Counted from the stretch's first letter, positions 46,437 to 60,009 are shown. The stretch is DNA of 64,000 bases from Modestobacter altitudinis (GCF_005930475.1 NZ_SJEW01000004.1:99302-163301), one strand, 5' to 3'. A program made the numbers and translations. Notes: a model not told the origin generated them from the letters alone.

Positions 46437-48214
46437 GCAGCGACACCGGCGCCGCCCCGGAGGACCGGCCGGCCTCGGCCGGGCTGCGCCAGCTGCTGCC
46501 GCTGCTCCGCCCGCACCGCACCGCCCTGCTGGGCGCGGCGGGGCTGTCGCTGGTCTCCGCCGCCGCCGCGCTCGCCCAGCCGGCGCTGGTCGGCCGGGTG
46601 ATCAGCGCGGTCGGCTCCGGCGGGGCCGTGCTCCCCGGCGTGCTCGCGCTGGTCGTCGTCCTGGTCGCTGCCTCGGTGCTCGGCGCCGGTCAGCAGTACC
46701 TGCTGCAGCGCACCGCGGAAGGTGTCGTGCTGAGCACCCGCCGGTTGCTCGTCGACCGGCTGCTGCGGCTGCCGATCGCGGAGTACGACCGCCGCCGCAC
46801 CGGTGACCTGATGTCGCGGGTGGGCTCGGACACCACGCTGCTGCGGGCCACCGTCACCAGCGGGGTCGTGGAGCTGGCCGGCTCGGTGGTCGTCGGGGTC
46901 GGTGCGCTGGTGGCGATGGCGTTGGTCGACGCCTGGTTGCTGCTGGTCACCGTGCTCGCGGTCAGCGTGGGGGTGACGACCGCGGTGCTCGCCTCCCGCC
47001 GGGTGCGCACGCTGTCCCGGCAGGCGCAGGAGCAGGTCGGGGCGATGAGCGCCGCCGTGGAGCGTGCACTGTCCGCCGTCCGCACCATCCGGGCCAGCGG
47101 GGCGACCGCGCGGGAGGTGGCCACCGTCGGGGTGAGCGCCGAGCGCGCGTTCACCGCCGGCGTCCAGGTCGCCCGGCTGCAGGCCCTGGTGTCCCCGGCC
47201 GGCTCGATCGCCGTGCAGGGCGCCTTCCTGGCCGTCCTCGGCCTCGGCGGCTACCGGGTCGCGACCGGCTCCATCGCCGTCGCCGACCTGGTGGCCTTCA
47301 TCCTCTACCTGTTCCTGCTGGTCATGCCGCTGGGGCAGGCGATCGGCTCGTACACCCAGCTGCAGACCGGGCTGGGCGCGCTGGCCCGGGTGCAGGAGGT
47401 CCTCGTGCTCGAACCGGAGCACGACGACGTGCCCGAGCGCCCGCTGGTCGGGGCGGCGCTCCGGGTGCTGCGGGCCGGGGACCCGGTGCCGCTGCTCGAG
47501 TTGGACGGCGTGGGCTTCGGCTACCCGGACGGGACGCCGGTGCTGCACGGGGTGTCCTTCGCCGTGCCGGCCGGCAGCCGCACCGCGCTGGTCGGCCCGT
47601 CCGGGGCCGGCAAGTCGACCGTGCTGGCGCTGGTCGAGGGCTTCTACCCGCTGTCTGCCGGGTCGGTCCGCTGGGCGGGCACCGACGTGCGCGAGCTGCC
47701 CCGGGCGGCGCTGCGCGCCCGGATGGGCTACGTCGAGCAGGAGGCGCCGGTGCTGGCCGGCACCGTGCGGGAGAACCTGCTGCTGGCCGCCCCCGACGCC
47801 GGCGACGACCGGTTGTGGCAGGCGCTCGCCGACGTCGGGCTGACCGGGGTGGTGCGCCGCTCGCCGCGCGGGCTCGACGTCGCCGTCGGCGACGACGGGG
47901 TGCTGCTGTCCGGTGGGGAGCGGCAGCGGCTGGCGATCGCCCGCTCGCTGCTCTCCCGCCCGGCGCTGCTCCTGCTGGACGAGCCGACGGCCAGCCTGGA
48001 CGCGCGCAACGAGGGCCTGCTGCGGGACACGCTCGCCGCGGCGGCCGCCGACCGGGCGCTGCTGGTGGTGGCGCACCGGCTGTCCACCGTGGTCGACAGC
48101 GACCAGATCGTCGTCCTGGACGGCGGCCGGGTGGTCGCGGTCGGCACCCACCCGGAGCTGGTGGACAGCAGCCCGCTCTACCGCGAGCTCGCCACCGCCC
48201 AGCTCCTGGTGTAG
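46433..48214 (+). CDS. ABC-type exporter (fused membrane and ATPase domains)
   Basis: This encodes about 593 residues if translation starts at CTG 46433, overlapping the previous TGA; an upstream in-frame GTG at 46319 is the alternative. Six membrane helices (about 25-320) precede the ATPase domain: Walker A GPSGAGKST, Q-loop, signature LSGGERQR, Walker B LLLLDEPTASLD and H-loop VAHRLS. This is a half transporter of the multidrug/lipid exporter type that must dimerise. The substrate is unknown. No ribosome site fits the CTG, so re-initiation by ribosomes leaving the upstream gene is likely. Confidence 0.85.
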   Translation: MSSDTGAAPEDRPASAGLRQLLPLLRPHRTALLGAAGLSLVSAAAALAQPALVGRVISAVGSGGAVLPGVLALVVVLVAASVLGAGQQYLLQRTAEGVVLSTRRLLVDRLLRLPIAEYDRRRTGDLMSRVGSDTTLLRATVTSGVVELAGSVVVGVGALVAMALVDAWLLLVTVLAVSVGVTTAVLASRRVRTLSRQAQEQVGAMSAAVERALSAVRTIRASGATAREVATVGVSAERAFTAGVQVARLQALVSPAGSIAVQGAFLAVLGLGGYRVATGSIAVADLVAFILYLFLLVMPLGQAIGSYTQLQTGLGALARVQEVLVLEPEHDDVPERPLVGAALRVLRAGDPVPLLELDGVGFGYPDGTPVLHGVSFAVPAGSRTALVGPSGAGKSTVLALVEGFYPLSAGSVRWAGTDVRELPRAALRARMGYVEQEAPVLAGTVRENLLLAAPDAGDDRLWQALADVGLTGVVRRSPRGLDVAVGDDGVLLSGGERQRLAIARSLLSRPALLLLDEPTASLDARNEGLLRDTLAAAAADRALLVVAHRLSTVVDSDQIVVLDGGRVVAVGTHPELVDSSPLYRELATAQLLV

Positions 48215-48234
48215 CGGTCGGTTCACCGCCCCGC

Positions 48235-48248
48235 GTTCCACGTGGAAC
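48235..48248. promoter_or_regulatory. parS-type site between ABC exporter and APC permease
   Basis: GTTCCACGTGGAAC, a perfect palindrome, identical to the copies at 20330, 34725 and 34750. Confidence 0.85.
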
Positions 48249-48330
48249 GTGCGGCAACGGCTGCAGGTCGGGGCTCGACAGGACGCGGCGCGCACAGCAC
48301 GATCCCTGGCAACACCCAGGGAGGCACCTG

Positions 48331-49743
48331 ATGGCCGAGAGCGTGCGGAGCGAGACCGGCACCACCGGGCAGCCCAGCCTCAAGCGGGTGATGGGGCCGG
48401 GGCTGCTGCTGCTGTTCATCGTCGGGGACATCCTGGGCACCGGGATCTACGCGCTGACCGGCCAGGTCGCCGCCCAGGTCGGTGGCGTGGTGTGGCTGCC
48501 CTTCCTGGTTGCCTTCCTGGTCGCGCTGGTCACCGCCTTCAGCTACCTGGAGCTGGTCACCAAGTACCCGCAGGCGGCGGGTGCGGCGCTGTACACGCAC
48601 AAGGCGTTCGGCATCCACTTCGTCACGTTCCTGGTCGCCTTCACCGTGATGAGCTCGGGGATCACCTCGGCCTCCACCGCGGCCCGGGCGTTCAGCGCCA
48701 ACGCCGCCGAGGTGTTCGGCCTCGGCATCTCCGACGGCATCGGGATCACCCTGATCGGGCTGGCGTTCATGGGCCTGGTCGCGCTGGTCAACCACCGCGG
48801 CGTCGGCGAGAGCGTCAAGGCCAACGTGGTGCTCACCTGCGTCGAGCTCACCGGCCTGCTCATCGTGATCGGGGTGGGGCTGTGGGCGCTCGGCGTCGGT
48901 GAGGGCGACTTCTCCCGGGTCACCGAGATCGAGACCGGCGACAGGTCGCTGATCGGCGGGGTCATCGCCGCGACCGGGCTGGCGTTCTTCGCGATGGTCG
49001 GGTTCGAGGACTCGGTCAACATGGCCGAGGAGTGCCACGAGCCCCGGCGGATCTTCCCCAAGGTGCTGCTGATCGGGCTGCTCGCGACCGGCCTGATCTA
49101 CGTGCTGGTGTCGGTCTCGGCGATCGCGCTGGTGCCGGCCGACGCCCTCAGCGAGGGGGACACCCCGCTGCTGCAGGTGGTCGAGGCCGGGGCGCCGGGC
49201 TTCCCGCTCGGCCTGTTCGGGGTCATCACGATGTTCGCCGTCGCCAACTCGGCGCTGATCAACATGCTGATGGCCAGCCGGCTGGTCTACGGGATGAGCA
49301 ACCAGGGCGTGCTCCCGCCGCTGCTCGGCAAGGTCCACCCCACGCGCCGCACCCCCACCACCGCGATCCTGTTCACCACCGCGCTGGCGTTCGGGCTGAT
49401 CACCTTCGTCGGCGCGGTGCCCGCGCTGGGCGGCACGACGGCGCTGCTGCTGCTCGGCGTCTTCACCGTGGTCAACGTCGCGGTCCTGGTGCTCCGCAAG
49501 GACGAGGTCGACGGCGAGCACTTCCGCACCCCCACCGTGCTCCCGGTCGTCGGTGCACTGGCCTGCGGGTTCCTCGCCACGCCGTGGGCCGGTCGGCCCT
49601 CGGAGCAGTACCGGATCGCCGGCATCCTGCTCGGCATCGGCGTCCTGCTCTGGGTGGTGACCGTGCTCGTGCAGCGGCGCACCGGGCAGCCGGCACCCCC
49701 GCTGGACCCCGACCGGTTCACCAAGGGCGGTCCGGTCAACTGA
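48331..49743 (+). CDS. APC-superfamily amino acid permease
   Basis: This encodes 470 residues with about 12-13 hydrophobic segments. The first has the family start [28 protein letters not shown] (the unwound GxG substrate-binding helix). [30 protein letters not shown] is the classic helix 6 and following loop. It imports amino acids or related compounds; the substrate is unknown. ATG at 48331 has GGGAGG 7 nt upstream. A parS site lies in the leader, and a long palindromic repeat starts right at its stop. Confidence 0.9.
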   Translation: MAESVRSETGTTGQPSLKRVMGPGLLLLFIVGDILGTGIYALTGQVAAQVGGVVWLPFLVAFLVALVTAFSYLELVTKYPQAAGAALYTHKAFGIHFVTFLVAFTVMSSGITSASTAARAFSANAAEVFGLGISDGIGITLIGLAFMGLVALVNHRGVGESVKANVVLTCVELTGLLIVIGVGLWALGVGEGDFSRVTEIETGDRSLIGGVIAATGLAFFAMVGFEDSVNMAEECHEPRRIFPKVLLIGLLATGLIYVLVSVSAIALVPADALSEGDTPLLQVVEAGAPGFPLGLFGVITMFAVANSALINMLMASRLVYGMSNQGVLPPLLGKVHPTRRTPTTAILFTTALAFGLITFVGAVPALGGTTALLLLGVFTVVNVAVLVLRKDEVDGEHFRTPTVLPVVGALACGFLATPWAGRPSEQYRIAGILLGIGVLLWVVTVLVQRRTGQPAPPLDPDRFTKGGPVN

Positions 49744-49848
49744 GGAAGGGCCCTTTGCCCCTGGCCCCGTCCCGAGGCTCGCCCCGAGCTCGCGAGGGGT
49801 GAGGAGGACGGGGTCCTTCGTCTCGCGGCGGGCCCCTGCACGTGGGCC
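49743..49848. repeat. Composite palindromic repeat between APC permease gene and gyrB
   Basis: It starts at the permease stop with AGGAAGGGCCC. The inner part (about 49762-49820), read on the minus strand, begins CGAAGGACCCCGTCCTCC and is a near copy of the element before gyrA. The tail CTCGCGGCGGGCCCCTG matches the trxB copy, so two elements appear fused. The remainder to 50071 is the gyrB leader, where I see no gene. Confidence 0.65.
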
Positions 49849-50071
49849 GAGGACGGCGTGTCGGGCCGGGGGCCGACACCGGTGGTACCGGATGTGCCGG
49901 GAGGGGCTCTGGCGGGACGTCAGGGCGTGGACGGCGCGTCCTGGGTGCGCTGACCCGGTACTCTGGAGGGGACACACCCCCAGCAGCCCCCTGAGAGCCG
50001 TCCTGCGCCGGTCGACGTCTGCGTCGACGTGGTCGCCACGGCTGCCCGGTTGCGCAAGAGAAGGGCCCCAC

Positions 50072-52108
50072 GTGGTCGCAGCGCCGCAGAACGAGACCGC
50101 CTACTCCGGTAGTTCCATCACCGTCCTCGAGGGCCTCGAGGCGGTCCGCAAGCGCCCCGGCATGTACATCGGCTCGACCGGTGAGCGCGGCCTGCACCAC
50201 ATGGTGTGGGAGGTCGTGGACAACGCCGTGGACGAGGCGCTGGCCGGCTACTGCGACACGGTCAAGGTCACCCTGCTGGCCGACGGCGGTGTGCGGGTCG
50301 AGGACAACGGCCGTGGCATCCCGGTCGACATGCACCCGGTGGAGAAGCGGCCCACGGTCGAGGTCGTGCTGACGATCCTGCACGCCGGCGGCAAGTTCGA
50401 CGGCAAGAGCTACGGCGTCTCCGGTGGCCTGCACGGCGTCGGCGTCACCGTCGTCAACGCGCTCTCCTCTGAGCTGGACGTCAGCATCTGGACCCGCGGC
50501 ACCGAGTGGCACCAGCACTACACCGAGGCCAAGCCGGGCAAGCTGGACGAGATCGGCCCGACCGACAAGCGCGGGACGGCGATCACCTTCTGGGCCGACC
50601 CGACGATCTTCGAGACGACGACCTACTCGTTCGACACGATCAGCCGTCGGCTGCAGGAGATGGCCTTCCTGAACAAGGGCCTGACGATCATCCTGCGCGA
50701 CGAGCGGCCCGGGCACGGCAAGGCCGACACCGGGCTGGCCGAGGAGACCTCGATCGTCGAGGAGGCCACCGCCCCCGGCCACGAGGACGAGGCGTTCGAG
50801 CCCACCGAGGTCACCTACCGCTACGACGGCGGCCTGGTCGACTACGTCACCTACATCAACCGCCGCAAGAGCGCGATCCACCGCTCGGTGATCAGCTTCT
50901 CCGCCGACGGCGTCGGCAAGAACGACACCGCGATGTCCCTCGAGGTCGCGATGCAGTGGTCCGACGCCTACTCCGAGTCGGTGCACACCTTCGCCAACAT
51001 CATCAACACCCACGAGGGCGGCACGCACGAGGAGGGCTTCCGGGCGGCGCTCACCTCGATCGTCAACCGGTATGCCAAGGAGAAGGGGATCCTCAAGGCC
51101 AAGGACGACGCGCTGACCGGCGACGACATCCGTGAGGGCCTGGCCGCGATCGTCTCGGTGAAGCTCGGCGACCCGCAGTTCGAGGGCCAGACGAAGACCA
51201 AGCTCGGCAACACCGAGGTCAAGGGCTTCGTGCAGAAGGTCTGCAACGACCAGATCGGGCACTGGTTCGAGGCCAACCCGGCCGAGGCCAAGGTCATCAT
51301 CACCAAGGCCGCCTCGGCCGCCCGTGCCCGCCGGGCCGCGCAGGACGCCCGCAAGCTGGCCCGCAAGAGCCTGCTGTCGGTCAGCGGCCTGCCCGGCAAG
51401 CTGTCGGACTGCCGCTCGACCGACCCGCGCAACTCCGAGGTCTACATCGTCGAGGGCGACTCGGCCGGTGGCTCGGCGAAGTCCGGCCGCGACTCGATGT
51501 ACCAGGCGATCCTGCCCATCCGCGGCAAGATCATCAACGTCGAGAAGGCGCGCATCGACCGGGTGCTGAAGAACACCGAGGTCCAGTCGATGATCACCGC
51601 CTTCGGCACCGGCATCCACGACGAGTTCGACCTGACCAAGCTCCGCTATCACAAGATCATCCTGATGGCGGACGCCGACGTCGACGGCCAGCACATCACC
51701 ACGCTGCTGCTGACCCTGCTGTTCCGCTTCATGCGCCCGCTGGTCGAGGCCGGCCACGTCTACCTGGCCGCCCCCCCGCTGTACAAGATCAAGTGGGGCG
51801 GCAAGGTCGGCCTCGAGTACGCCTACTCCGACCGGGAGCGCGACGCGCTGCTCAAGGCCGGCGCCGAGGCGGGTCGCAAGATCCCCAAGGACGACGGCAT
51901 CCAGCGGTTCAAGGGCCTCGGCGAGATGGACGCCAAGGAGCTGTGGGAGACCACCATGGACCCCGACACGCGGATCCTGCGCCAGGTCACCCTCGACGAC
52001 GCCGCCGCTGCCGACGAGCTGTTCAGCGTGCTGATGGGCGAGGACGTCGAGGCCCGCCGCAGCTTCATCACCCGCAACGCCAAGGACGTCCGCTTCCTCG
52101 ACGTGTAG
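50072..52108 (+). CDS. gyrB: DNA gyrase subunit B
   Basis: This encodes 678 residues from GTG at 50072. The GHKL ATPase domain has [16 protein letters not shown] and [11 protein letters not shown], and [15 protein letters not shown]. The TOPRIM domain has [20 protein letters not shown] and the metal-binding ADADVDGQH. The C-terminus is standard ([22 protein letters not shown]). With GyrA it introduces negative supercoils. The two genes are separated by 105 bp that include an inverted palindromic repeat. No intein is present in GyrB. Confidence 0.97.
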   Translation: MVAAPQNETAYSGSSITVLEGLEAVRKRPGMYIGSTGERGLHHMVWEVVDNAVDEALAGYCDTVKVTLLADGGVRVEDNGRGIPVDMHPVEKRPTVEVVLTILHAGGKFDGKSYGVSGGLHGVGVTVVNALSSELDVSIWTRGTEWHQHYTEAKPGKLDEIGPTDKRGTAITFWADPTIFETTTYSFDTISRRLQEMAFLNKGLTIILRDERPGHGKADTGLAEETSIVEEATAPGHEDEAFEPTEVTYRYDGGLVDYVTYINRRKSAIHRSVISFSADGVGKNDTAMSLEVAMQWSDAYSESVHTFANIINTHEGGTHEEGFRAALTSIVNRYAKEKGILKAKDDALTGDDIREGLAAIVSVKLGDPQFEGQTKTKLGNTEVKGFVQKVCNDQIGHWFEANPAEAKVIITKAASAARARRAAQDARKLARKSLLSVSGLPGKLSDCRSTDPRNSEVYIVEGDSAGGSAKSGRDSMYQAILPIRGKIINVEKARIDRVLKNTEVQSMITAFGTGIHDEFDLTKLRYHKIILMADADVDGQHITTLLLTLLFRFMRPLVEAGHVYLAAPPLYKIKWGGKVGLEYAYSDRERDALLKAGAEAGRKIPKDDGIQRFKGLGEMDAKELWETTMDPDTRILRQVTLDDAAAADELFSVLMGEDVEARRSFITRNAKDVRFLDV

Positions 52109-52196
52109 TCGAGAGACCCCCACCGCTACACGCCCCCGGCCCCGTCCCGGGACCCGCCCTGAGCTCGCGAAGGGTGGGGAGGACAGGGTCCTTCGA
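52109..52196 (-). repeat. Palindromic repeat between gyrB and gyrA
   Basis: Read on the minus strand it begins near 52196 with CGAAGGACCC and continues GTCCTCCCCACCC, TCGCGAGCTC, GGGCGGGTCCCGGGACGGGG. Its outer arms (GGCCCCGTCC and GGACAGGGTCC) pair. It is the sister of the inner part of the 49743-49848 element and lies directly between gyrB and gyrA. Confidence 0.7.
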
Positions 52197-52213
52197 TTGT
52201 GGAGAACTGAACC

Positions 52214-55942
<3,729 letters not shown>

Positions 55943-56016
55943 TCTGGGGCCGATGCCAGACCGGTGCCGGGGACGACGACGTCCCAGCTCCGGGCTGCGC
56001 AACGACCACCGCAGTG

Positions 56017-56053
56017 ACCGGTCCACCGCCCGCGTGCCAGGCGGTGGACCGGT
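56017..56053. terminator. Hairpin after gyrA
   Basis: A perfect 14-bp stem, ACCGGTCCACCGCC and GGCGGTGGACCGGT, with a 9-nt loop, 75 nt after the gyrA stop and before the DUF3566 gene. Confidence 0.75.
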
Positions 56054-56098
56054 GGGTGCAGCGACGCGGCCGAGGCCGCTGGGGGACAGGAGACTGGG

Positions 56099-57016
56099 AT
56101 GAGCGACCGAGGGCGCAGTTCGGTGCGTACCGGGACCCGGAGCGGGTCCGGCACGTCCGACGGGGTGCCGGAGGCCGTTGCCCCGGTCGACGCCCCTCGG
56201 GAGCGGGAGGACGCACCGTCCCCAGCCGGTGCGACCGCCGTCGGCTCGTCGCCGGCCGGCGCCCGTGCGGCGGCACCGGCTCCGGCCGGGTCGGCGGAGA
56301 CGCCTGATGCCACCGTGCGGGCGCGGGTCCCCGACGCCACCTCCGCCGAGGCCCCGGTCTCGATGACCAAGGGCGCCGCCCCCACGCCGCCGGCGGCCCA
56401 CCCGGTCACGCCGCTGGGTCCGCAGGCGACCCCCGCGCCCCCGGTGCCCCCGGTCACCGGCACCAACCGCGCCGCCCGCGGCGGCCCGCTGCCGGTGGAC
56501 GCGACCCAGGCGGTCACCGTCAGCCCGGTCGCGGCACGGCCGCCGGACGCCTCCGCGCGTCCCTCGCCCGCCCGCACCCCGGACGGCGACCGGCCGGCCG
56601 CGGAGGCGACCGCGCGGACCGGCAAGGTGCGCGGCGCGGGCCGCGGCCCGCGGCGGGCCCGGCTCCAGCTGCGCCACATCGACACCTGGTCGGCGCTGAA
56701 GATCTCGCTGGTCGTCTCCATCGCGCTGTTCTTCGTGTGGATGATCGCGGTCGCCGTCCTCTACGGCGTCCTCGGTGGCCTGGGCGTCTTCGACACCCTC
56801 AACGACCTCATCGGGCAGCTCAGCAGCTCCTCGGGCGAGGAGGCCGGCAGTGGTGGCAACGTCATCTCGGGCACGGTCGTCCTCGGCGGGGCGGCGGTGA
56901 TCGGCGCGGTGAACATCGTGCTGCTGACCGCGCTGTGCACGGTGGCGGCGTTCGTCTACAACCTCTGCTCCGACCTCGTCGGTGGCCTCGAGGTCACCCT
57001 CGCCGAGCGGGACTAG
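56099..57016 (+). CDS. DUF3566 membrane protein
   Basis: This encodes 305 residues. Residues 1-185 are Pro/Ala/Thr-rich, hydrophilic and probably disordered. Residues 190-300 hold two membrane helices (SLVVSIALFFVWMIAVAVLYGVLGGLG and GTVVLGGAAVIGAVNIVLLTALCTVAAFVYNL) in the DUF3566 domain that follows gyrA in most actinobacteria (mycobacterial Rv0007). Function unknown; an envelope role is only suggested by location. ATG at 56099 has AGGAG about 7 nt upstream. tRNA-Ile follows. Confidence 0.88.
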   Translation: MSDRGRSSVRTGTRSGSGTSDGVPEAVAPVDAPREREDAPSPAGATAVGSSPAGARAAAPAPAGSAETPDATVRARVPDATSAEAPVSMTKGAAPTPPAAHPVTPLGPQATPAPPVPPVTGTNRAARGGPLPVDATQAVTVSPVAARPPDASARPSPARTPDGDRPAAEATARTGKVRGAGRGPRRARLQLRHIDTWSALKISLVVSIALFFVWMIAVAVLYGVLGGLGVFDTLNDLIGQLSSSSGEEAGSGGNVISGTVVLGGAAVIGAVNIVLLTALCTVAAFVYNLCSDLVGGLEVTLAERD

Positions 57017-57075
57017 CGGCAAGGACCCCGTGTCGGGGAGCTGCCGACCGCCAGGTAGGCTCTTCCACGGTCCAC

Positions 57076-57149
57076 GGGCCTGTAGCTCAGGCGGTTAGAG
57101 CGCATCCCTGATAAGGATGAGGCCGGAGGTTCAAGTCCTCCCAGGCCCA
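57076..57149 (+). tRNA. tRNA-Ile (GAT)
   Basis: A 74-nt cloverleaf: acceptor GGGCCTG/CAGGCCC, D arm GCTC/GAGC, anticodon loop CTGATAA with GAT, T arm GGAGG-TTCAAGT-CCTCC and discriminator A. The CCA end is not encoded in full. The gyrA-tRNA-Ile-tRNA-Ala order is standard in actinobacteria. Confidence 0.97.
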
Positions 57150-57266
57150 CCCGTGCACCGACGGCGGGCGACCGGCACCCCCTCCAGGGGGCCGGTCACC
57201 CGCACCCGGACGCCCCGCAGCGGTCACCGGAGCCGCGACGGTCACCACCGATCGAGGAGGTCCCGC

Positions 57267-57410
57267 GTGCTGAAGAAGCTGGCGATGGCAGCGCTGGCTG
57301 CCAGTGCGGTGGTCGCCGTCCGCAAGCGCACCGCCGGCAAGGGCGAGGCCGACCTGTGGGCCGAGGCCACCAGCGGGCCCGACGCGGTCAGCACACCCCG
57401 CCCGTCCTGA
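57267..57410 (+). CDS. DLW-39 family small protein
   Basis: This encodes 47 residues. A Leu/Ala hydrophobic N-terminus (LKKLAMAALAASAVVAV) is followed by RKRTAGKGEADLWAEAT, with the ADLWAEAT block that names the family. GTG at 57267 has GAGGAGG 6 nt upstream. It is a very short, conserved actinobacterial protein, probably membrane-associated, of unknown function, found between the tRNA-Ile and tRNA-Ala genes near gyrA. Its conservation and ribosome site argue that it is real. Confidence 0.85.
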   Translation: MLKKLAMAALAASAVVAVRKRTAGKGEADLWAEATSGPDAVSTPRPS

Positions 57411-57450
57411 CCAGCACCGCCCAGGACCGGCGCGGCTCGCCGCGCTTCCC

Positions 57451-57523
57451 GGGGACGTAGCTCAATTGGCAGAGCACCGCCTTTGCAAGGCGGGGGTTAG
57501 GGGTTCGATTCCCCTCGTCTCCA
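57451..57523 (+). tRNA. tRNA-Ala (TGC)
   Basis: A 73-nt cloverleaf: acceptor GGGGACG/CGTCTCC, D arm GCTC/GAGC, anticodon arm CCGCC-TTTGCAA-GGCGG with TGC, T arm AGGGG-TTCGATT-CCCCT and discriminator A. Confidence 0.97.
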
Positions 57524-57577
57524 CCCCTCCGGCCCACCCGTCGGCACGCCGCTGCACGGCAGTGGGAGAGTGGTCCC

Positions 57578-58114
57578 GTGACTGAACAGACTGCTCCCGC
57601 GCGGCGCGCCGTCCTGCACACCAACCGCGGCGACATCACCGTCGACCTGTTCCCCGACCACGCCCCGAAGACGGTCGCGAACTTCGCCGACCTCGCCGAG
57701 GGCGCCAAGGAGTGGACGCACCCGAAGACCCGCGCCAAGACCACCGACAAGCTCTACGACGGCACGGTGTTCCACCGGGTCATCGAGGGCTTCATGATCC
57801 AGGGCGGCGACCCGCTCGGGCAGGGCATCGGCGGCCCCGGCTACCAGTTCGGCGACGAGTTCCACCCCGACCTGTCGTTCAACCGGCCCTACCTGCTGGC
57901 CATGGCGAACGCCGGCCCCGGCACCAACGGCTCGCAGTTCTTCATCACCGTCGGCCCCACGCCGCACCTGAACCGCAAGCACACGATCTTCGGCGAGGTG
58001 GCCGACGACGCCAGCCGGCAGGTCGTCGACGCGATCGCCACCACCCCGACCGCCCGCGGTGACCGTCCGGTCGACGACGTGGTCATCACCTCCGTCGAGG
58101 TGCAGCGCAGCTGA
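57578..58114 (+). CDS. ppiA: Peptidyl-prolyl cis-trans isomerase, cyclophilin type
   Basis: This encodes 178 residues. Cyclophilin blocks are present: [89 protein letters not shown]. The active-site Arg (FHR), Phe, Gln-Phe-Phe and His residues are retained. No signal peptide is seen, so it is cytosolic. It speeds proline isomerisation in folding proteins. The GTG start is at 57578. Its stop overlaps the apparent CTG start of the rhomboid gene. Confidence 0.96.
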   Translation: MTEQTAPARRAVLHTNRGDITVDLFPDHAPKTVANFADLAEGAKEWTHPKTRAKTTDKLYDGTVFHRVIEGFMIQGGDPLGQGIGGPGYQFGDEFHPDLSFNRPYLLAMANAGPGTNGSQFFITVGPTPHLNRKHTIFGEVADDASRQVVDAIATTPTARGDRPVDDVVITSVEVQRS

Positions 58115-59001
58115 GCGCTCCTGACGGCAGGGACGACACCGGGGGCGCCGGCGCGGGCAACCCGCAGCCGGCGCCTCCGGCGACGTGCTACCGGCACCCC
58201 GACCGCCCCACCGGCGTGCACTGCGTGCGCTGCGGTCGGCCGATCTGCCCGGAGTGCATGAACCCCGCCGCCGTCGGGTTCCAGTGCCCGGACGACGTCG
58301 CAGCGGGCAACGCCGGGGTGCGCGAGCCGCGTCGCACCGGCGGGCTGCAACGCGCCGGGCGCCGCTGGGGCCCGGTCACGCTGACCCTGATCGGGGTCAA
58401 CGTCGCGATGTTCCTGCTCACCGCCGTCCTGACCGGGATCGGTGGGCAGGACCCGCTGCAGAACTACCGCACCGAGCTCTTCCAGGACCTGGCCCAGGTG
58501 CCGCTGTTCGTGCAGATGGGCGACTGGTGGCGGCCGTTCACCGCGGCCTTCCTGCACTACGGCGTGCTCCACCTGGGGCTGAACATGCTCTCCCTGCTGG
58601 TGTTCGGCTCCGAGCTCGAGCGCCTGCTCGGCCGGGGCCGCTACCTGACCGTCTACCTGGTGTCGATCATCGGCGGCGCAGCGGCCATCCAGCTGCTGGG
58701 CGCCCCCTTCGGGCAGGTGGCCGGCGCCTCCACCGCCATCTACGGCCTGATGGGTGCCTACGGCGTCGTACTGGTGCACCAGAAGCAGGACCTCCGCGGG
58801 CTGCTGACCCTGCTGGGCATCAACCTGGTGATCAGCTTCCTGCCCGGTGTCTCGCTGATCGGGCACCTGGGCGGCCTGGTCGGTGGGGCCGCCGCGGCCG
58901 CGGTGCTGGTCGCCGCCCGCCGCCGCCCGCCGCTGGCGATCGCCGGCATCGCCGCTCTCGTCGTCGTCCTGCTGGCGCTGGTGTACGCCGGCGTGGGCTG
59001 A
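58111..59001 (+). CDS. Rhomboid-family intramembrane serine protease with N-terminal zinc finger
   Basis: This encodes 296 residues if read from CTG 58111, which overlaps the ppiA stop (CTGA). The first conventional start, GTG 58216, would cut the family zinc finger [24 protein letters not shown] in half; no ATG, GTG or TTG lies upstream in the open frame, so the CTG is the best start. Six to seven membrane segments follow. Catalytic parts are present: the Asn-containing [17 protein letters not shown], the Ser in [11 protein letters not shown] and the His in GHLGGLVGG. It cleaves membrane proteins within the bilayer. The target is unknown. Confidence 0.88.
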   Translation: MSAPDGRDDTGGAGAGNPQPAPPATCYRHPDRPTGVHCVRCGRPICPECMNPAAVGFQCPDDVAAGNAGVREPRRTGGLQRAGRRWGPVTLTLIGVNVAMFLLTAVLTGIGGQDPLQNYRTELFQDLAQVPLFVQMGDWWRPFTAAFLHYGVLHLGLNMLSLLVFGSELERLLGRGRYLTVYLVSIIGGAAAIQLLGAPFGQVAGASTAIYGLMGAYGVVLVHQKQDLRGLLTLLGINLVISFLPGVSLIGHLGGLVGGAAAAAVLVAARRRPPLAIAGIAALVVVLLALVYAGVG

Positions 59002-59010
59002 CCGGAGCCC

Positions 59011-59412
59011 TCACCCGGCGGCGCCGCCGGCCTGCAGCACCTCGGCCACCGTCGCCGGGTCCGTGCCCAGCTCGCGCCGCCCCAGCACGACCAGCACGGC
59101 GTCGTCCGTGCGGTCCTCCAGCTCGAGAGTGCGCGCCCGCACCCCCCAGCGCCGCTGCACGCGCACCCGGGCCCGCACGTGCGGCCACGCGATCGTCGTG
59201 CGGCCGGCGAGCGCCCGCACCGTCACGCCGTCCGGGCCGGTCCGCACCCGTGGGCGGAGGACGGCGTCGTGGGCGGCCAGACCGAGCAGCAGCAGTGCCG
59301 CCCCGCCCACCAGCACCCGGCCGACCGGGTCGACCGCGAAGACGGCGAGGGCCAGCGCCAGCCCGGCCACCGCGGTCGCGACGACCTCGCCGGTCCGGGG
59401 CCCCCACTGCAC
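59011..59412 (-). CDS. PH-domain membrane protein (Rv0010c-like)
   Basis: This encodes 133 residues. Two membrane helices (about 8-48) are followed by a small PH-like domain (about 55-115: TGPDGVTVRALAGRTTIAWPHVRARVRVQRRWGVRARTLELED). It belongs to the bPH2/DUF2581-type proteins near crgA in actinobacteria. Function unknown. It converges on the rhomboid gene with 9 nt between stops. A long region rich in DnaA-box-like sites lies upstream. Confidence 0.8.
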   Translation of the reverse strand: MQWGPRTGEVVATAVAGLALALAVFAVDPVGRVLVGGAALLLLGLAAHDAVLRPRVRTGPDGVTVRALAGRTTIAWPHVRARVRVQRRWGVRARTLELEDRTDDAVLVVLGRRELGTDPATVAEVLQAGGAAG

Positions 59413-59447
59413 CTCCCCAGCTTGTCAGGACCCGGCTCGGGCCGCCG

Positions 59448-59991
59448 CTGTCCACAGGACCGTCCCCGCTGTCCCCCGGCCCGCCGTCCGGCCGACGGGT
59501 CGGCGCGACCGGCGGATCGTCGACAACACGCCGGCGGGCGCGTGCGACCGGCCCGTCACCCTGCTCGTTTGCCTTCGTGGCCCACGGGTAGTAAGGAGCT
59601 GGAGCGCAGTTCGAAAGAAGTTGGTTGTCCACGTTTACCCACAGGTGTGTACACAACTGGGGACGGACTTCCAGCGGTGTAGTTACCCCCGTGCCCTTTC
59701 CGTCCCAACCGTCACATCGGCGGCATCTGCGCAGGTCAACGCCTCGGTGGCGGCTGTCCACACTCCACATGTCGTGGACAACCATGGGGACGACCGAGCG
59801 GTCCGCCTGTGGACGGACTGGAGCGCTGTACACAGCCGGGTCCCCGGACAGCGCGCTGACCTGCGGGTTGTCCGCTTGTCGACATCCCGGATCGGTCACT
59901 CACCGCATCCGCGCGGTGACCGAACGACGGTGGACAAGTCCGGGGACGACACAGGCCCCTGTCCCGGATCGGGACAGGGGCCTGTGGACAG
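59448..59991. other. Gene-free region with a dense cluster of DnaA-box-like sites
   Basis: There is no convincing gene in 59413-60009. Against TTGTCCACA (or TTATCCACA for the TTACCCACA site), single-mismatch sites are: CTGTCCACA 59448, TTGTCCACG 59625, TTACCCACA 59635, CTGTCCACA 59754, minus-strand TTGTCCACG 59773-59781, TTGTCGACA 59876, minus-strand TTGTCCACC 59929-59937 and minus-strand CTGTCCACA 59983-59991. A comparatively AT-rich stretch with a GTGTACAC palindrome lies at about 59609-59670. It looks like a DnaA-binding region or origin-like element upstream of the PH gene and downstream of crgA. Confidence 0.6.
59951..59985 (-). terminator. Terminator of crgA
   Basis: A perfect 15-bp stem (ACAGGCCCCTGTCCC and its complement) with loop GGATC, 24 nt after the crgA stop. 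Confidence 0.88.
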
Positions 59992-60009
59992 CGCGGTGGA
60001 GCGGGTGGG

